From positions 1 through 64,000 of the forward strand of contig CAJVYQ010000005.1 of assembly GCA_913009825.1 (NCBI GenBank): a DNA stretch of 64,000 nucleotides. Direction: 5' to 3'. Position numbers and translations under genes: made by a program. The notes beneath the pieces are model-generated. The model was not told where the DNA came from, ran no database searches, and saw only the letters and a list, made by a program, of their open reading frames with translations. Shown in pieces: positions 10,201-17,846 of the stretch (positions are counted from its first letter, which is position 1; every line of letters starts with the position of its first letter). Source of the stretch: an uncultured Deferribacteres bacterium. GTDB lineage: Bacteria > Zhuqueibacterota > JdFR-76 > DREG01.

Positions 10201-11806
10201 GTCCATCTTCATCTACCGCGATTCCGTAGCCGCCGGTTAATTTTGTGGAGAAAATTATAGTCGAAGCCTGGGGATTCATTTTGGTAACAAACCATCCCTT
10301 TGATTTCCGATACCCATTGACAATCGGAAAATCACTCGAATAGGAAAAACCGGTCAGATAAATATTGTCAGCATTATCCACGGCAATACCTTCGGCGTTT
10401 TCTCTGCCACTTCCGCCGAGAAAAGTCGAAAAGATAAAGGCGGAACCTTCGGAATTCAGTTTGGTAACAAAGGCATCATTTTCAGAGTCATTCCTGGTCG
10501 GTTGCATTGCGTTCGCCACCGGAAAATTGTCCGAGTTGGTTTCCCCGATGACACAGGCATTGCCGGACTGGTCCACCGCAATATCGCGGCCAAAGTCCGA
10601 TTCTGAACCGCCAAGATAAGTTGAGTAAACGAACGCCGATCCGTCAGAAGTGAGCTTTGTGATGAAACCATCCGCCTGGCCGCCGCCGAAATTTCCTTGC
10701 ACCGCGTTGTGTGTGGGAAAGTTATCCGATACGGTTGAACCGGTAACATAGGCGCTGCCCGCTGCATCCACGGCGATGCCAAAAATTGTTTCGGTGCTAT
10801 CGCCGCCGAGGTAGGTTGCATAAATCAGGGCCGAGCCATCGGGAGACAGTTTGGCAACAAAGGCGTCATAGTATCCCCAGAAATCGCTCTGCACTTTATT
10901 CTTTTGCGCGGCATTGTCAGTTACAGGAAAATTTGCTGTGCTTCCTGTAATATAAATAAAACCGTTTGCATCGATCGCGATGTCTTGGCTTTCGTCTCCG
11001 TTGGAGCCGCCGAGAAAAGTAGAATAAACCAGCACCGGATCGATCACCAGCGGCACGGATGCATCATAATCGCCGATCTCAAAGCCGAATGTATCGTTGC
11101 CGCGGGCAACGAACTGCGCTGCCACCGGCGTGCGCTCGCCTTCCATTTCCTGGTAGGCCACCGGCGCCTGCATGGTAATCTGGCGCGTTCCCACCTTAAC
11201 CAGTAGATCGCCGCTTTCTGTTATTCTTGCGGCTGTGCTTTTTTCAAAGAGAAGGGCGATTGCACCCGGGTCGGCCCCGGGCGAGACGTTGAAATCATAC
11301 TCCAACTTGCCATCCCGGCCGTAGTAAACCAGATCGATTCCGGGATAAACTTCAGTAAATTTAACCTTTTCATAGTTCGTGATATCTGTATGCCACTTTA
11401 AAGGATCATTGCCGATAAAATAATTTGACTTTGTTATCAGCTCATCAACACCTTCTGATCTAACACGTAGGTTGGCGTTGACAAGATGCATTGTTACGTT
11501 TACAAAATTAGTTTTTTGTCCTAACCGGTTGGGTTGCTGAAGTGACATTATTGTCTGGCCAGAACTAAGGGATAGTGCGCAAAACTTATCACGAAAGAGA
11601 AAATCTGTTCCGGGTTCTGCCTGCCCCATATTCTTCTCGAATCGCATCGGTAATTGATCGAATGAATTTAAGTATATTTTCTGCTGTTGATCTGTTTCTG
11701 TCTCCGAAAAATTCTTCAAAAAAACGAAAGCCAAAATACTAAAAAGGGCGATCAATGAGAGAATTGAAAAACTGACAGAACGCTGGTTAAAAATACAGTT
11801 AAACAT
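7280..11806 (-). CDS. Giant secreted SBBP-repeat protein with HEFGH metalloprotease-like motif and C-terminal sorting domain
   Basis: 1508 residues. Order: a hydrophobic N-terminal segment (SILSLIALFSILAFVFL); a DUF7948-type domain (about 55-260, including YPGIDLVYYGRDGKLEYDF); seven SBBP repeats (about 263-735) of the form STFLGGSxxDxxxDIAVDxxGNxYVTG; a middle region with HEFGHYGFGFWDEY at 956-969; further Ig-like segments; and a FlgD/type-A sorting domain at the end (LQQNYPNPFNPSTDISYQL ... ASGIYILRL). HExxH with a following DEY resembles CLCA-type or metzincin-like zinc peptidases. The tail implies outer-membrane export by a type IX-like route and surface anchoring. It is monocistronic, with long AT-rich DNA upstream. 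Protease activity is inference. Confidence 0.8.
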   Translation of the reverse strand: MFNCIFNQRSVSFSILSLIALFSILAFVFLKNFSETETDQQQKIYLNSFDQLPMRFEKNMGQAEPGTDFLFRDKFCALSLSSGQTIMSLQQPNRLGQKTNFVNVTMHLVNANLRVRSEGVDELITKSNYFIGNDPLKWHTDITNYEKVKFTEVYPGIDLVYYGRDGKLEYDFNVSPGADPGAIALLFEKSTAARITESGDLLVKVGTRQITMQAPVAYQEMEGERTPVAAQFVARGNDTFGFEIGDYDASVPLVIDPVLVYSTFLGGSNGDESQDIAIDANGFIYITGSTANFPVTDNAAQKNKVQSDFWGYYDAFVAKLSPDGSALIYATYLGGDSTETIFGIAVDAAGSAYVTGSTVSDNFPTHNAVQGNFGGGQADGFITKLTSDGSAFVYSTYLGGSESDFGRDIAVDQSGNACVIGETNSDNFPVANAMQPTRNDSENDAFVTKLNSEGSAFIFSTFLGGSGRENAEGIAVDNADNIYLTGFSYSSDFPIVNGYRKSKGWFVTKMNPQASTIIFSTKLTGGYGIAVDEDGQVYVAGSVSQYTYRNFYTTNAIQPTYGGGDSDGFVAKLSADGSEVLFSTFLGGSAADYAYDIAVDANGNAFVTGRTQSIDFPMEKPTEAAYQGSVDAFVTGIASDGLSVLFSSYVGGSSDEYASAIAVGPNGHVFITGKTYSDNFPTASPLQGNKNGYQDAFITEIDLELQEPSKVLLVKVMQDSLGREPQPVANTEFGVYRIDLSAQEDPLTFVNYLTSDDDGLLGLPLEYFAPGDPFFLRVDLGARDAVKANHDDLDGQMLRFFSDNLHINNEGNINAAKLSANKLDTTITYMEHTSLAYNLLVSIEWPASDDYVADLKAAFRFASNKLYDISNGQAFFQTIAIYDNKKYWEDADLRIHADNTQWPLATLSGISKASKTDATINLPPKHYGSKDDNVNSLFAEEPLYFYSLVDVQTIVHEFGHYGFGFWDEYENAAGNTIDIFTNYGFMDGGPLNQRMSSEMSAFVISGYEQTAQFAKTGKTCWDFWHASFDTIPKNNFGAIYATIKTPAAMGLTANQSVTGPNEDPWYPDFDINAMMDFVVKTSSFNDPRPAYLMVDKETGQPAAGVVVIAGKANGRTILQGKTVLYGADRGKIRPLGLQTGDKLRAAWRRIGHRGYSFAEVEVTGSALAKTSAAKGEAIVVELQPVQGSYTLLPQVSFDSNGGLMFSAAANKAFNGAAQLEISSGSGDLQVIDLNTSAAVYSAALPEGDYGNASLYFRATDSTDTAFFLPMNVTLLPNSGEELIAARDNIRLLPQTGSTAKQYIVTTSPFPVPQEGLPDSLHQASPLVSLQAFPENSDMRTQLRITIEADSLKAGEAAAIVIYRWQDGWQPVATDVNLAYGIASTTASEPGFYMAFLDLTREVTGIRIGATFSEPLPRGFALQQNYPNPFNPSTDISYQLSGNSEVELSIYDQLGRKINTLFLGSQAPGNYTYRWGGLDNLGNRVASGIYILRLQVNLFSQSRKMLLLK

Positions 11807-12058
11807 AGGTAGTTCTCCCTCTAAATATTAATCAAAATTCATAGCGTTGTTATTTAAAAATAAAGAAAAATGATAGAAATATCAAACAAATTATAACAAA
11901 TTACGGCCATTTTTGCAAAAAATCAATAAAAATAAATTGGAAGGGATAAAATATTGTGCCTGGAAATTGATTAACCCTACAAAGTCAGTTAGAGTGATAG
12001 ATATTGCTACGTAAAAAATATTTTAGCATATTTCTGGTACCCGAAAAGGAGGTGAGCG

Positions 12059-12469
12059 ATGATACCAGATAGTCGGAGTCAGGATATTCTATTTTCAATT
12101 CCCAAATTCAGTTTAGACAAAGAGGGAGTTGAAGGTTTTCTTGATGAATTGCACGGTTCTCATGAAGAATTCAAGGGATGCTTTTCCAGAAGCGAATCAA
12201 GGGATCATTTTTTTCGCTATACTGTTGGCCAGTTTAGTAAGTTAGAGAGAAAATCCATTGAACCAATTGCATTGAATATTCAAGGAGGTAATGTGCGATC
12301 AATGTAAAAGTTTGTAACTGACATTATCTGGGATGAGGAAAAAATGTTGGCCACCTATCACACCCTTTTAAATGTTGATATGGGTGATACCGATGGGGTA
12401 TTGATTTTTGATGAATCAGGATTTATTAAAAAAGGTGTAACTATTCAGGTTGCCCGCTAATATCGCTAA
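12059..12469 (+). pseudogene. IS701-family transposase fragment with two nonsense codons
   Basis: Starts behind a very strong ribosome site (AAAAGGAGGTGAGCG). Codons 1-82 include CFSRSESRDHFFRYTVGQFS and LERKSIEPIA, the IS701 (DDE_5) N-terminal signature. After a TAA at 12305 the same frame continues KFVTDIIWDEEKMLATYH and GDTDGVLIFDESGFIKKG, the first catalytic Asp block, then VAR, a second TAA at 12458 and YR. In the family both stops are Gln positions (LQxF; VARQYCG), so both look like CAA-to-TAA changes. The rest of the transposase is missing; a short inverted-repeat element begins 24 bases later. Confidence 0.75.
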
Positions 12470-12492
12470 AAAACGCGAATCGTTAACTATTT

Positions 12493-12693
12493 TCAGACCT
12501 CGTTAAATTTGATAAATATTAGGTTGAATAACCGGACAAAAATCATCATGAATTTGCACTATATATTGCGTAAGTACTTGTTTTTTAGTTTAAAGTCAAA
12601 CATGCAGTGTTCAATTATTCATGGATTTTCTCACAATTGACTAGTAAACAAGAACTTAATGAACAATAAAACACCTGATTTAACAAGGTCTGA
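12493..12693. mobile_element. Short inverted-repeat element, family A copy 1 (201 bp)
   Basis: Ends are TCAGACCTCGTTAAAT (12493-12508) and ATTTAACAAGGTCTGA (12678-12693), 16-bp inverted repeats with one mismatch. The 201 bp are nearly identical to 40571-40771, differing at only a few bases, and carry no plausible gene. This is the structure of a non-autonomous, MITE-like transposon. No clear target duplication is visible at this copy. Confidence 0.85.
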
Positions 12694-12698
12694 ATTAT

Positions 12699-12752
12699 TG
12701 ATTCACAATTAACAATTAAACGAATTGCTAATTGTGAATTGATAATGGCTAA
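12699..12752. repeat. Imperfect hairpin ATTCACAATTA/TAATTGTGAAT
   Basis: Directly after the family A element, ATTCACAATTAACAATT and AATTGCTAATTGTGAAT form long inverted arms with one mismatch. More degenerate AATTGTTAAC-type sequence follows. No gene is present between 12470 and the tRNA. Function unknown. Confidence 0.45.
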
Positions 12753-12816
12753 TTGTTAACAATCTTTTGCTGATGTCACCTACATTGCCTGCACTTCTTT
12801 CCAAGTTTCACTACAA

Positions 12817-12851
12817 TAAAAAACCCCTAACTTCTGTTTAAGTTAGGGGTT
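12817..12851 (-). terminator. Rho-independent terminator of tRNA-Lys
   Basis: On the minus strand, directly after the tRNA CCA end, AACCCCTAACTT and AAGTTAGGGGTT form a perfect 12-bp stem with a six-base loop, followed by a run of T. The tRNA is therefore the 3' end of its transcript. Confidence 0.9.
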
Positions 12852-12852
12852 A

Positions 12853-12928
12853 TGGTGAGCCTGGCAGGAATCGAACCTGCGACCAACGGCTTAAAAGGCC
12901 GCTGCTCTACCAGCTGAGCTACAGGCCC
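12853..12928 (-). tRNA. tRNA-Lys (UUU anticodon)
   Basis: A 76-base cloverleaf including an encoded CCA. The acceptor GGGCCTG pairs with CAGGCTC (one G-U). The D arm is GCTCAGCTGGTAGAGC, and the anticodon stem GCGGC/GCCGT closes the loop CTTTTAA with anticodon TTT at 12893-12895. The T arm is GCAGG-TTCGAAT-CCTGC. It lies downstream of purA on the same strand and ends in a strong terminator. Confidence 0.97.
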
Positions 12929-12990
12929 AAGATTTTTTGGACTGTCTAATATATAAAAATATTTTTCTTAAATCAATAAAAATAGCAGAA

Positions 12991-14253
12991 TTATTCACAA
13001 ATAATTGTTTGCTTTCTCTCACTGCCGACTGAAATCAGCGTGACCGGGACTTCAATCAACTCTTCTATTTTTTTTACATAATTTTGCGCTTCCCGGGACA
13101 ATTTTTCAAACTCCCGGATATCCGATGTCGGCTGCTGCCAGCCGGGCATTTCTTCATAAACCGGTTCCACCCGGCTAATCGTTTGCCGGTCTGTAAGCAG
13201 GTTTTCAACGAACTCACCTTCAATTTGATAGCCCGTGCAGATGCGAATGGTTCCGAATTGATCGAGCACATCTAGTTTGGTGATGGCCAGCCCGGTTAAC
13301 CCGTTGATCCGAGCAGAATAGCGAGCTAAAACGGCATCAAACCAGCCGCAGCGGCGGGGTCTGCCGGTGGTTGCACCAAATTCATTTCCCCAGCTTCGCA
13401 CCCGTTTGGCAAATTCCTCGTCAAATTCCGTAGGAAAAGGTCCTTCTCCCACACGGGTTGTGTAAGCTTTAAAAACTCCGATGACCGAATCGATATTGGT
13501 AGGACCAATTCCCAGTCCACTGCAGGCGCTGCCCACCGAAGGATTGGAGGAGGTAACAAAAGGATAGGTGCCAAAATCTACATCCAACAGCGTGCCCTGG
13601 GCGCCTTCCAGCAGAACATTTTTCCCGGCTTTGATATCTTTGTTCAGTAAAACGGAAATATCGGCAACATTGGCCCGGAGCTGCTCGCCGAATTGCAGAT
13701 ATTCCGCCACCATCACATCCCGATTAATCTCCTGTCCGGCTAATTGATCCGCTTTCAGTTGCAAATTCAAAGAAATCTTTTCCCGCAAAACATCCTCATT
13801 GAGGAGATCGATCATACGGATGCCGATGCGGTCTACTTTATCTACATAAGCCGGGCCGATTCCACGGCCGGTTGTGCCCAAAAACAGGTTTGGATCACGC
13901 TCTTTTTTCTTATCCAGAATCTGGTGATAGGGTAAAATCACGTGGGCATATCCGCTGATGAACAGCCGGTTGCGCACATGAACTCCCTTTTTTTCCAGAA
14001 AATCAATTTCCCGAAGGACTTCAGCCGGATCGATCACAACGCCATTGCCGATATAGCAAGTTACATCCGGGTGTAAAATTCCGGAAGGAATCAGATGGAG
14101 TATGAATTGTGCATCATTCACAACAACCGTATGACCCGCATTGGCGCCGCCCTGAAACCTGGCCACAACGTCAGATTCAGTGCCCAATAAATCAACGATT
14201 TTCCCTTTCCCTTCATCACCCCACTGTGCGCCGACAATCACCCGAACTGACAT
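12991..14253 (-). CDS. purA: Adenylosuccinate synthetase
   Basis: 420 residues, the usual length. It makes adenylosuccinate from IMP, aspartate and GTP, the first committed step from IMP to AMP. The N-terminus has the GTP-binding loop GAQWGDEGKGK with catalytic Asp13, then GGANAGHTVV with catalytic His41, and GTTGRGIGPAYVDK and TTGRPRRCGWFDAV further on. The C-terminal part matches the family (EKLSREAQNYV). It is complete, 28 bp behind the STAS gene on the same strand. The sec and STAS genes upstream share no pathway with it, so this is a housekeeping cluster rather than a functional operon. Confidence 0.97.
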   Translation of the reverse strand: MSVRVIVGAQWGDEGKGKIVDLLGTESDVVARFQGGANAGHTVVVNDAQFILHLIPSGILHPDVTCYIGNGVVIDPAEVLREIDFLEKKGVHVRNRLFISGYAHVILPYHQILDKKKERDPNLFLGTTGRGIGPAYVDKVDRIGIRMIDLLNEDVLREKISLNLQLKADQLAGQEINRDVMVAEYLQFGEQLRANVADISVLLNKDIKAGKNVLLEGAQGTLLDVDFGTYPFVTSSNPSVGSACSGLGIGPTNIDSVIGVFKAYTTRVGEGPFPTEFDEEFAKRVRSWGNEFGATTGRPRRCGWFDAVLARYSARINGLTGLAITKLDVLDQFGTIRICTGYQIEGEFVENLLTDRQTISRVEPVYEEMPGWQQPTSDIREFEKLSREAQNYVKKIEELIEVPVTLISVGSERKQTIICE

Positions 14254-14281
14254 AATTTTCCGCCTGCGTTTCCCTTTGGTT

Positions 14282-14623
14282 TTAACTAATAAAACTCTGT
14301 TCTGCTTCCGGAACGGATTTATACATTTTGAATACCTGATCCAACCGCATCATACTAAGAATATGAGCCACTTTATCCGTTACGGAGGCTAATTTTATTT
14401 CACCATTCTGATTTTTAGCCGCGGTTAACGCACCAATCAAAATCCCAATCCCGGAGCTGTTAATCAGAGAAACGTCGGTCATATCCAAAACAAAATTAAT
14501 CCGGTTCATCTCCAACTCTTCATGAACCATTTGATGAATCATATTGGCATCCACACCGGAGAGAATATTACCCTTCGGTCTGAGAATTACAATTTCATCA
14601 ACAATTTCTTTACCTATTTCCAT
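14282..14623 (-). CDS. STAS-domain anti-anti-sigma factor-like protein
   Basis: 113 residues forming a single STAS domain (SpoIIAA/RsbV type). The motif LDMTDVSLINSSGIGILIGA holds the phosphorylatable Ser-Ser pair expected at the start of helix 2. Such proteins bind and release anti-sigma factors depending on their phosphorylation. No kinase or sigma factor is adjacent; its neighbours are secF (18 bp upstream) and purA (28 bp downstream). The ribosome site is CCGGAG before ATG. Partners in this genome cannot be named. Confidence 0.9.
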   Translation of the reverse strand: MEIGKEIVDEIVILRPKGNILSGVDANMIHQMVHEELEMNRINFVLDMTDVSLINSSGIGILIGALTAAKNQNGEIKLASVTDKVAHILSMMRLDQVFKMYKSVPEAEQSFIS

Positions 14624-14641
14624 AAATGTCTCCGGAATTGA

Positions 14642-15583
14642 TCAGCGTTTTTTCTTTTTTTTCTCGATTTTATTATGGGTTTGATGCCAGTTTTCCCATT
14701 CAATCAAAATGGGACTGGCGACAAAGATCGAGGAATAGGTTCCGATGACCACACCCACCAACAACGCAAAAGCAAAATTGTGAATCACACTCCCGCCTAA
14801 AAAGTACAAAATCAGAACCACAAACAGTGTCGTTAACGATGTGATGATTGTGCGGCTCAATGTTTCATTAATGCTTTTATTGATAACCACATCGTACTTC
14901 TCTCTCCGTAACGTTCTTAAATTTTCACGGATCCGATCAAAAACAACAATAGTATCGTTCAGGGAATAACCAACAATAGTCAGAAAGGCGGCAACCACAG
15001 CAAGTGAAATTTCCAAATTTAACACAGAAAAGATTCCGAGGGTAATCAGGACGTCATGAAACAGCGGAATGATGGCGCCGACAGCAAACCTTAATTCAAA
15101 CCGCCAGCTAATGTAAATCAAAATGATCAGCAGAGCAAATAGAATTGAATAGATGGCGGCACGCTTCAGTTCATTACCAATTTTGGGTCCCACCGATTCA
15201 ACACTGCGAACCACCACGCTTGAATCGCCGTAATCCGCCCTGAGTTGTGTAAGTACGGAATCGCCGGCGGAACTTGATTCGGTGGATGCGGGAACACGGA
15301 CAATGTATTCTTCTTTTACGGTATTACCCTGCTCCTGGCGAGATTCCTTTAGCTCCGCATCACCATAACCGATTGCACTTAGGGATTTACGAACATCATC
15401 GATGGTAACATTTTGCGCCATTTGAACCCGGATGGAAACACCGCCTTTAAAATCGATGCCATAATTCGGACCGCCGCGCAGAATTAAAGAGATAAACCCG
15501 ATAAGCAGCAGGGTTCCCGAGAACATATAACCGTATTTTCGATTCGTGATAAAATCAATATTCGCACGCGAAAAAAACTGCAT
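14642..15583 (-). CDS. secF: Protein translocase subunit SecF
   Basis: 313 residues, complete. It is the partner of SecD in using the proton-motive force to finish Sec-dependent export. One N-terminal membrane segment (YMFSGTLLLIGFISLIL) is followed by the motif GPNYGIDFKGG, a periplasmic loop, and a block of five membrane segments with the conserved YSLNDTIVVFDRIREN at about 210-225. The C-terminus is a Lys/Arg-rich tail. It lies 31 bp after secD with a good AAGGAG ribosome site, clearly cotranscribed. Confidence 0.96.
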   Translation of the reverse strand: MQFFSRANIDFITNRKYGYMFSGTLLLIGFISLILRGGPNYGIDFKGGVSIRVQMAQNVTIDDVRKSLSAIGYGDAELKESRQEQGNTVKEEYIVRVPASTESSSAGDSVLTQLRADYGDSSVVVRSVESVGPKIGNELKRAAIYSILFALLIILIYISWRFELRFAVGAIIPLFHDVLITLGIFSVLNLEISLAVVAAFLTIVGYSLNDTIVVFDRIRENLRTLRREKYDVVINKSINETLSRTIITSLTTLFVVLILYFLGGSVIHNFAFALLVGVVIGTYSSIFVASPILIEWENWHQTHNKIEKKKKKR

Positions 15584-15614
15584 CTGTATCTTTCTCCTTC
15601 ACTGGTAAACTTTT

Positions 15615-17540
15615 TTATATACTTAGCTTTTTAAACTCGAATTTCGATGTCAGAAAATCAAACACTACTCTGGTTACGATTAAGGCGGTAAACATACTGG
15701 TTAAAATACCGATGAACAAAGTCAGGGCAAATCCTCTGATCGGCCCGGTACCAAATTGGTAAAGAATGGCCGCCGTGAACAGGGTAGTGATATTAGCATC
15801 TAAGATTGCGGAGAGGGCGCGGGCGTATCCGGTATCAATGGCGGCACGAACAGTCCTCCCTGCACGAAGTTCTTCGCGAATTCTCTCAAAAATCAGCACA
15901 TTGGCATCTACCGCCATACCAATGGTTAGAATAATACCGGCAACACCAGGCAAAGTAAGGGTAAATTGAAATCCGGCCAGAACCGCCATAATTATCAAAA
16001 GGTTCATAATCAGGGCTATATCGGCAATGAAGCCGCTCATCCGGTAATAGAAAATCATAAAAAGCACCACAACTGCAAATCCGATGACGGCAGATAGCGT
16101 ACCTTTACGAATGGAATCGGCTCCCAGAGACGGGCCTACGGTACGCTCTTCGATGATATGGATCGGCGCCGGTAATGCACCGGCTCGCAGCACAATGGCA
16201 ATTTCCTGGGCTTCTTTCATATCGTCGATTCCTTCGATGTAAGGATTGCCGCGGGTAATTTTACTTCTAATCACCGGTGAAGAGTAAACCCGGTTATCCA
16301 GCACAATTGCCATACGCTTATTAATATTGGCGCCGGTAACCCGGCCGAAAATCCGTGCCCCTTCGGAATTTAAGGTAAAATGAACTTCCGGTTTACCAGC
16401 CGAATTAAAATTGGAGCCGCTGCCGATTTTTACCTGCGCATCCGTTAAATATTTTCCGGTTAATTCCGGCCGTTTTTTCACCAAATAAAGTTCGTAATAA
16501 TAATCATCACGATAAGCATTTGCCTTGCTGGACCAGAGAAATTGATCATCGTTGGGTATCAGTTTTTTAATATCAGGATCTTTCAATATTTTTTCCACAG
16601 CAAACCGGTTTTTTCTGGGTACACCAACCTCGCCACCGCCGCCGCGAAAATCCCGCAGCAAAGCCAGAAAGGGTGATTCGGTGAAAATTTTCCGATCCAC
16701 TTCCAGACCGGTGGAATCCGCCGCCGTGCTGTCCGAACCGGATTTGGCTGTTTGTTGGCCAAACAGATCCTCCGCACGAATGACGTTCGCTTTCGTCGTA
16801 TCTTTCTCCCCTGTTTTCCCCTCTTTGGTTACAGAGGTATCTTTTGCAGCCGGTGATTTTAACCCCTGTTTCTCTTTCACCGCTTCGTCGATCTTCTTCA
16901 AAACCTCTGATAAAACATCATTATCCGCTAACATTTTAAATTCCAACAGAGCCGTTTGATTGATCAGCTCTTTCGCTCGCTGGATTTCCTGAATACCGGG
17001 CAATTCCACCAAAATTCTCTGACTGCCCCGTTTCTGGATATTGGGTTCGGATACACCAAATTGATCGACACGATTCCATAAGATTTCCCGGGAACGATCA
17101 ATTGCATCTTCGGCTTCTTTGCGTAAATTCGTCAGGATGGTGGCATCAGAATCCAGGCGCGTGCCAAAATAACGGTTCAATTTTAAATTTTTTTGTTTAA
17201 AAATATTGGTGAAAACGGTAAAAAAATCCGCATCAGGATTGGCTTTTAAGTGATTTTTGCACTCATCGATTATCCGGTAGAATTGATCATCTTTTTTTGA
17301 AGCCAGATCGGTTGCCAATTGGGCCAGATCCACTTCCAGAACCAGATAAATGCCACCCTGCAAATCGAGACCTCTCTTGATCGCCTTATTTTCCAACTTT
17401 TGATATTTGCCTTCCAGCTTTAATTTGTTAATCTCCTTGCTGGAAATTGTCTGCATGCGCAATGTCGGATAAAGACTCCAGAGCGACCAAATCAAAATGG
17501 CAAAAATCAAAACTGTTTTTATCAGATTGTTACGTTTCAT
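15615..17540 (-). CDS. secD: Protein translocase subunit SecD
   Basis: 641 residues. It has a short N-terminal membrane anchor, the GLDLQGGIYLVLEVD motif (about 56-70), a large periplasmic P1 region with a charged, low-complexity Lys/Thr-rich insert at about 215-275, and five C-terminal membrane segments with GMAVDANVLIFERIREELR. The length is greater than in E. coli because of that insert. The ribosome site is AGGAGG. The usual upstream partner yajC is not present; 17541-17846 holds nothing I can identify. It forms an operon with secF. Confidence 0.96.
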   Translation of the reverse strand: MKRNNLIKTVLIFAILIWSLWSLYPTLRMQTISSKEINKLKLEGKYQKLENKAIKRGLDLQGGIYLVLEVDLAQLATDLASKKDDQFYRIIDECKNHLKANPDADFFTVFTNIFKQKNLKLNRYFGTRLDSDATILTNLRKEAEDAIDRSREILWNRVDQFGVSEPNIQKRGSQRILVELPGIQEIQRAKELINQTALLEFKMLADNDVLSEVLKKIDEAVKEKQGLKSPAAKDTSVTKEGKTGEKDTTKANVIRAEDLFGQQTAKSGSDSTAADSTGLEVDRKIFTESPFLALLRDFRGGGGEVGVPRKNRFAVEKILKDPDIKKLIPNDDQFLWSSKANAYRDDYYYELYLVKKRPELTGKYLTDAQVKIGSGSNFNSAGKPEVHFTLNSEGARIFGRVTGANINKRMAIVLDNRVYSSPVIRSKITRGNPYIEGIDDMKEAQEIAIVLRAGALPAPIHIIEERTVGPSLGADSIRKGTLSAVIGFAVVVLFMIFYYRMSGFIADIALIMNLLIIMAVLAGFQFTLTLPGVAGIILTIGMAVDANVLIFERIREELRAGRTVRAAIDTGYARALSAILDANITTLFTAAILYQFGTGPIRGFALTLFIGILTSMFTALIVTRVVFDFLTSKFEFKKLSI

Positions 17541-17846
17541 CTTTTTAAAAACCTCCTATTTGCGATGAACCTGTTGAAACTTCAATTAAAAAAGGACGGG
17601 CATATTCTCATTCATCATCGATCCGAATCATTACAGTGTTCCCAATATCTGGTCTACCCAAAGAATGGACACCCATTCCTTCAAATTTTCTCGTCATTGA
17701 AATAATTCCATAAGAATTCCGCCGAAACGGGAACGGCCATTTAAGCCAAACATAACGTGTAAATATAAGTGATTTAAAGGTGTTTTGCAAGCACAAATTT
17801 AGGAGATTCTGAGGAGTAAGTTCTTAAAAAACTTTAAAAAACATGT
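17541..17846. other. Intergenic region without recognisable gene
   Basis: 306 bp between the amidase and secD on the minus strand. One short frame (17608-17796) starts in low-complexity codons and matches nothing I know. yajC, often found here, is absent. A secD promoter probably lies here but no clear boxes can be named. Confidence 0.4.

Noticed and set aside
17608-17796. Candidate yajC upstream of secD
   Set aside because: No YajC membrane segment or motif; translation does not resemble any Sec component.
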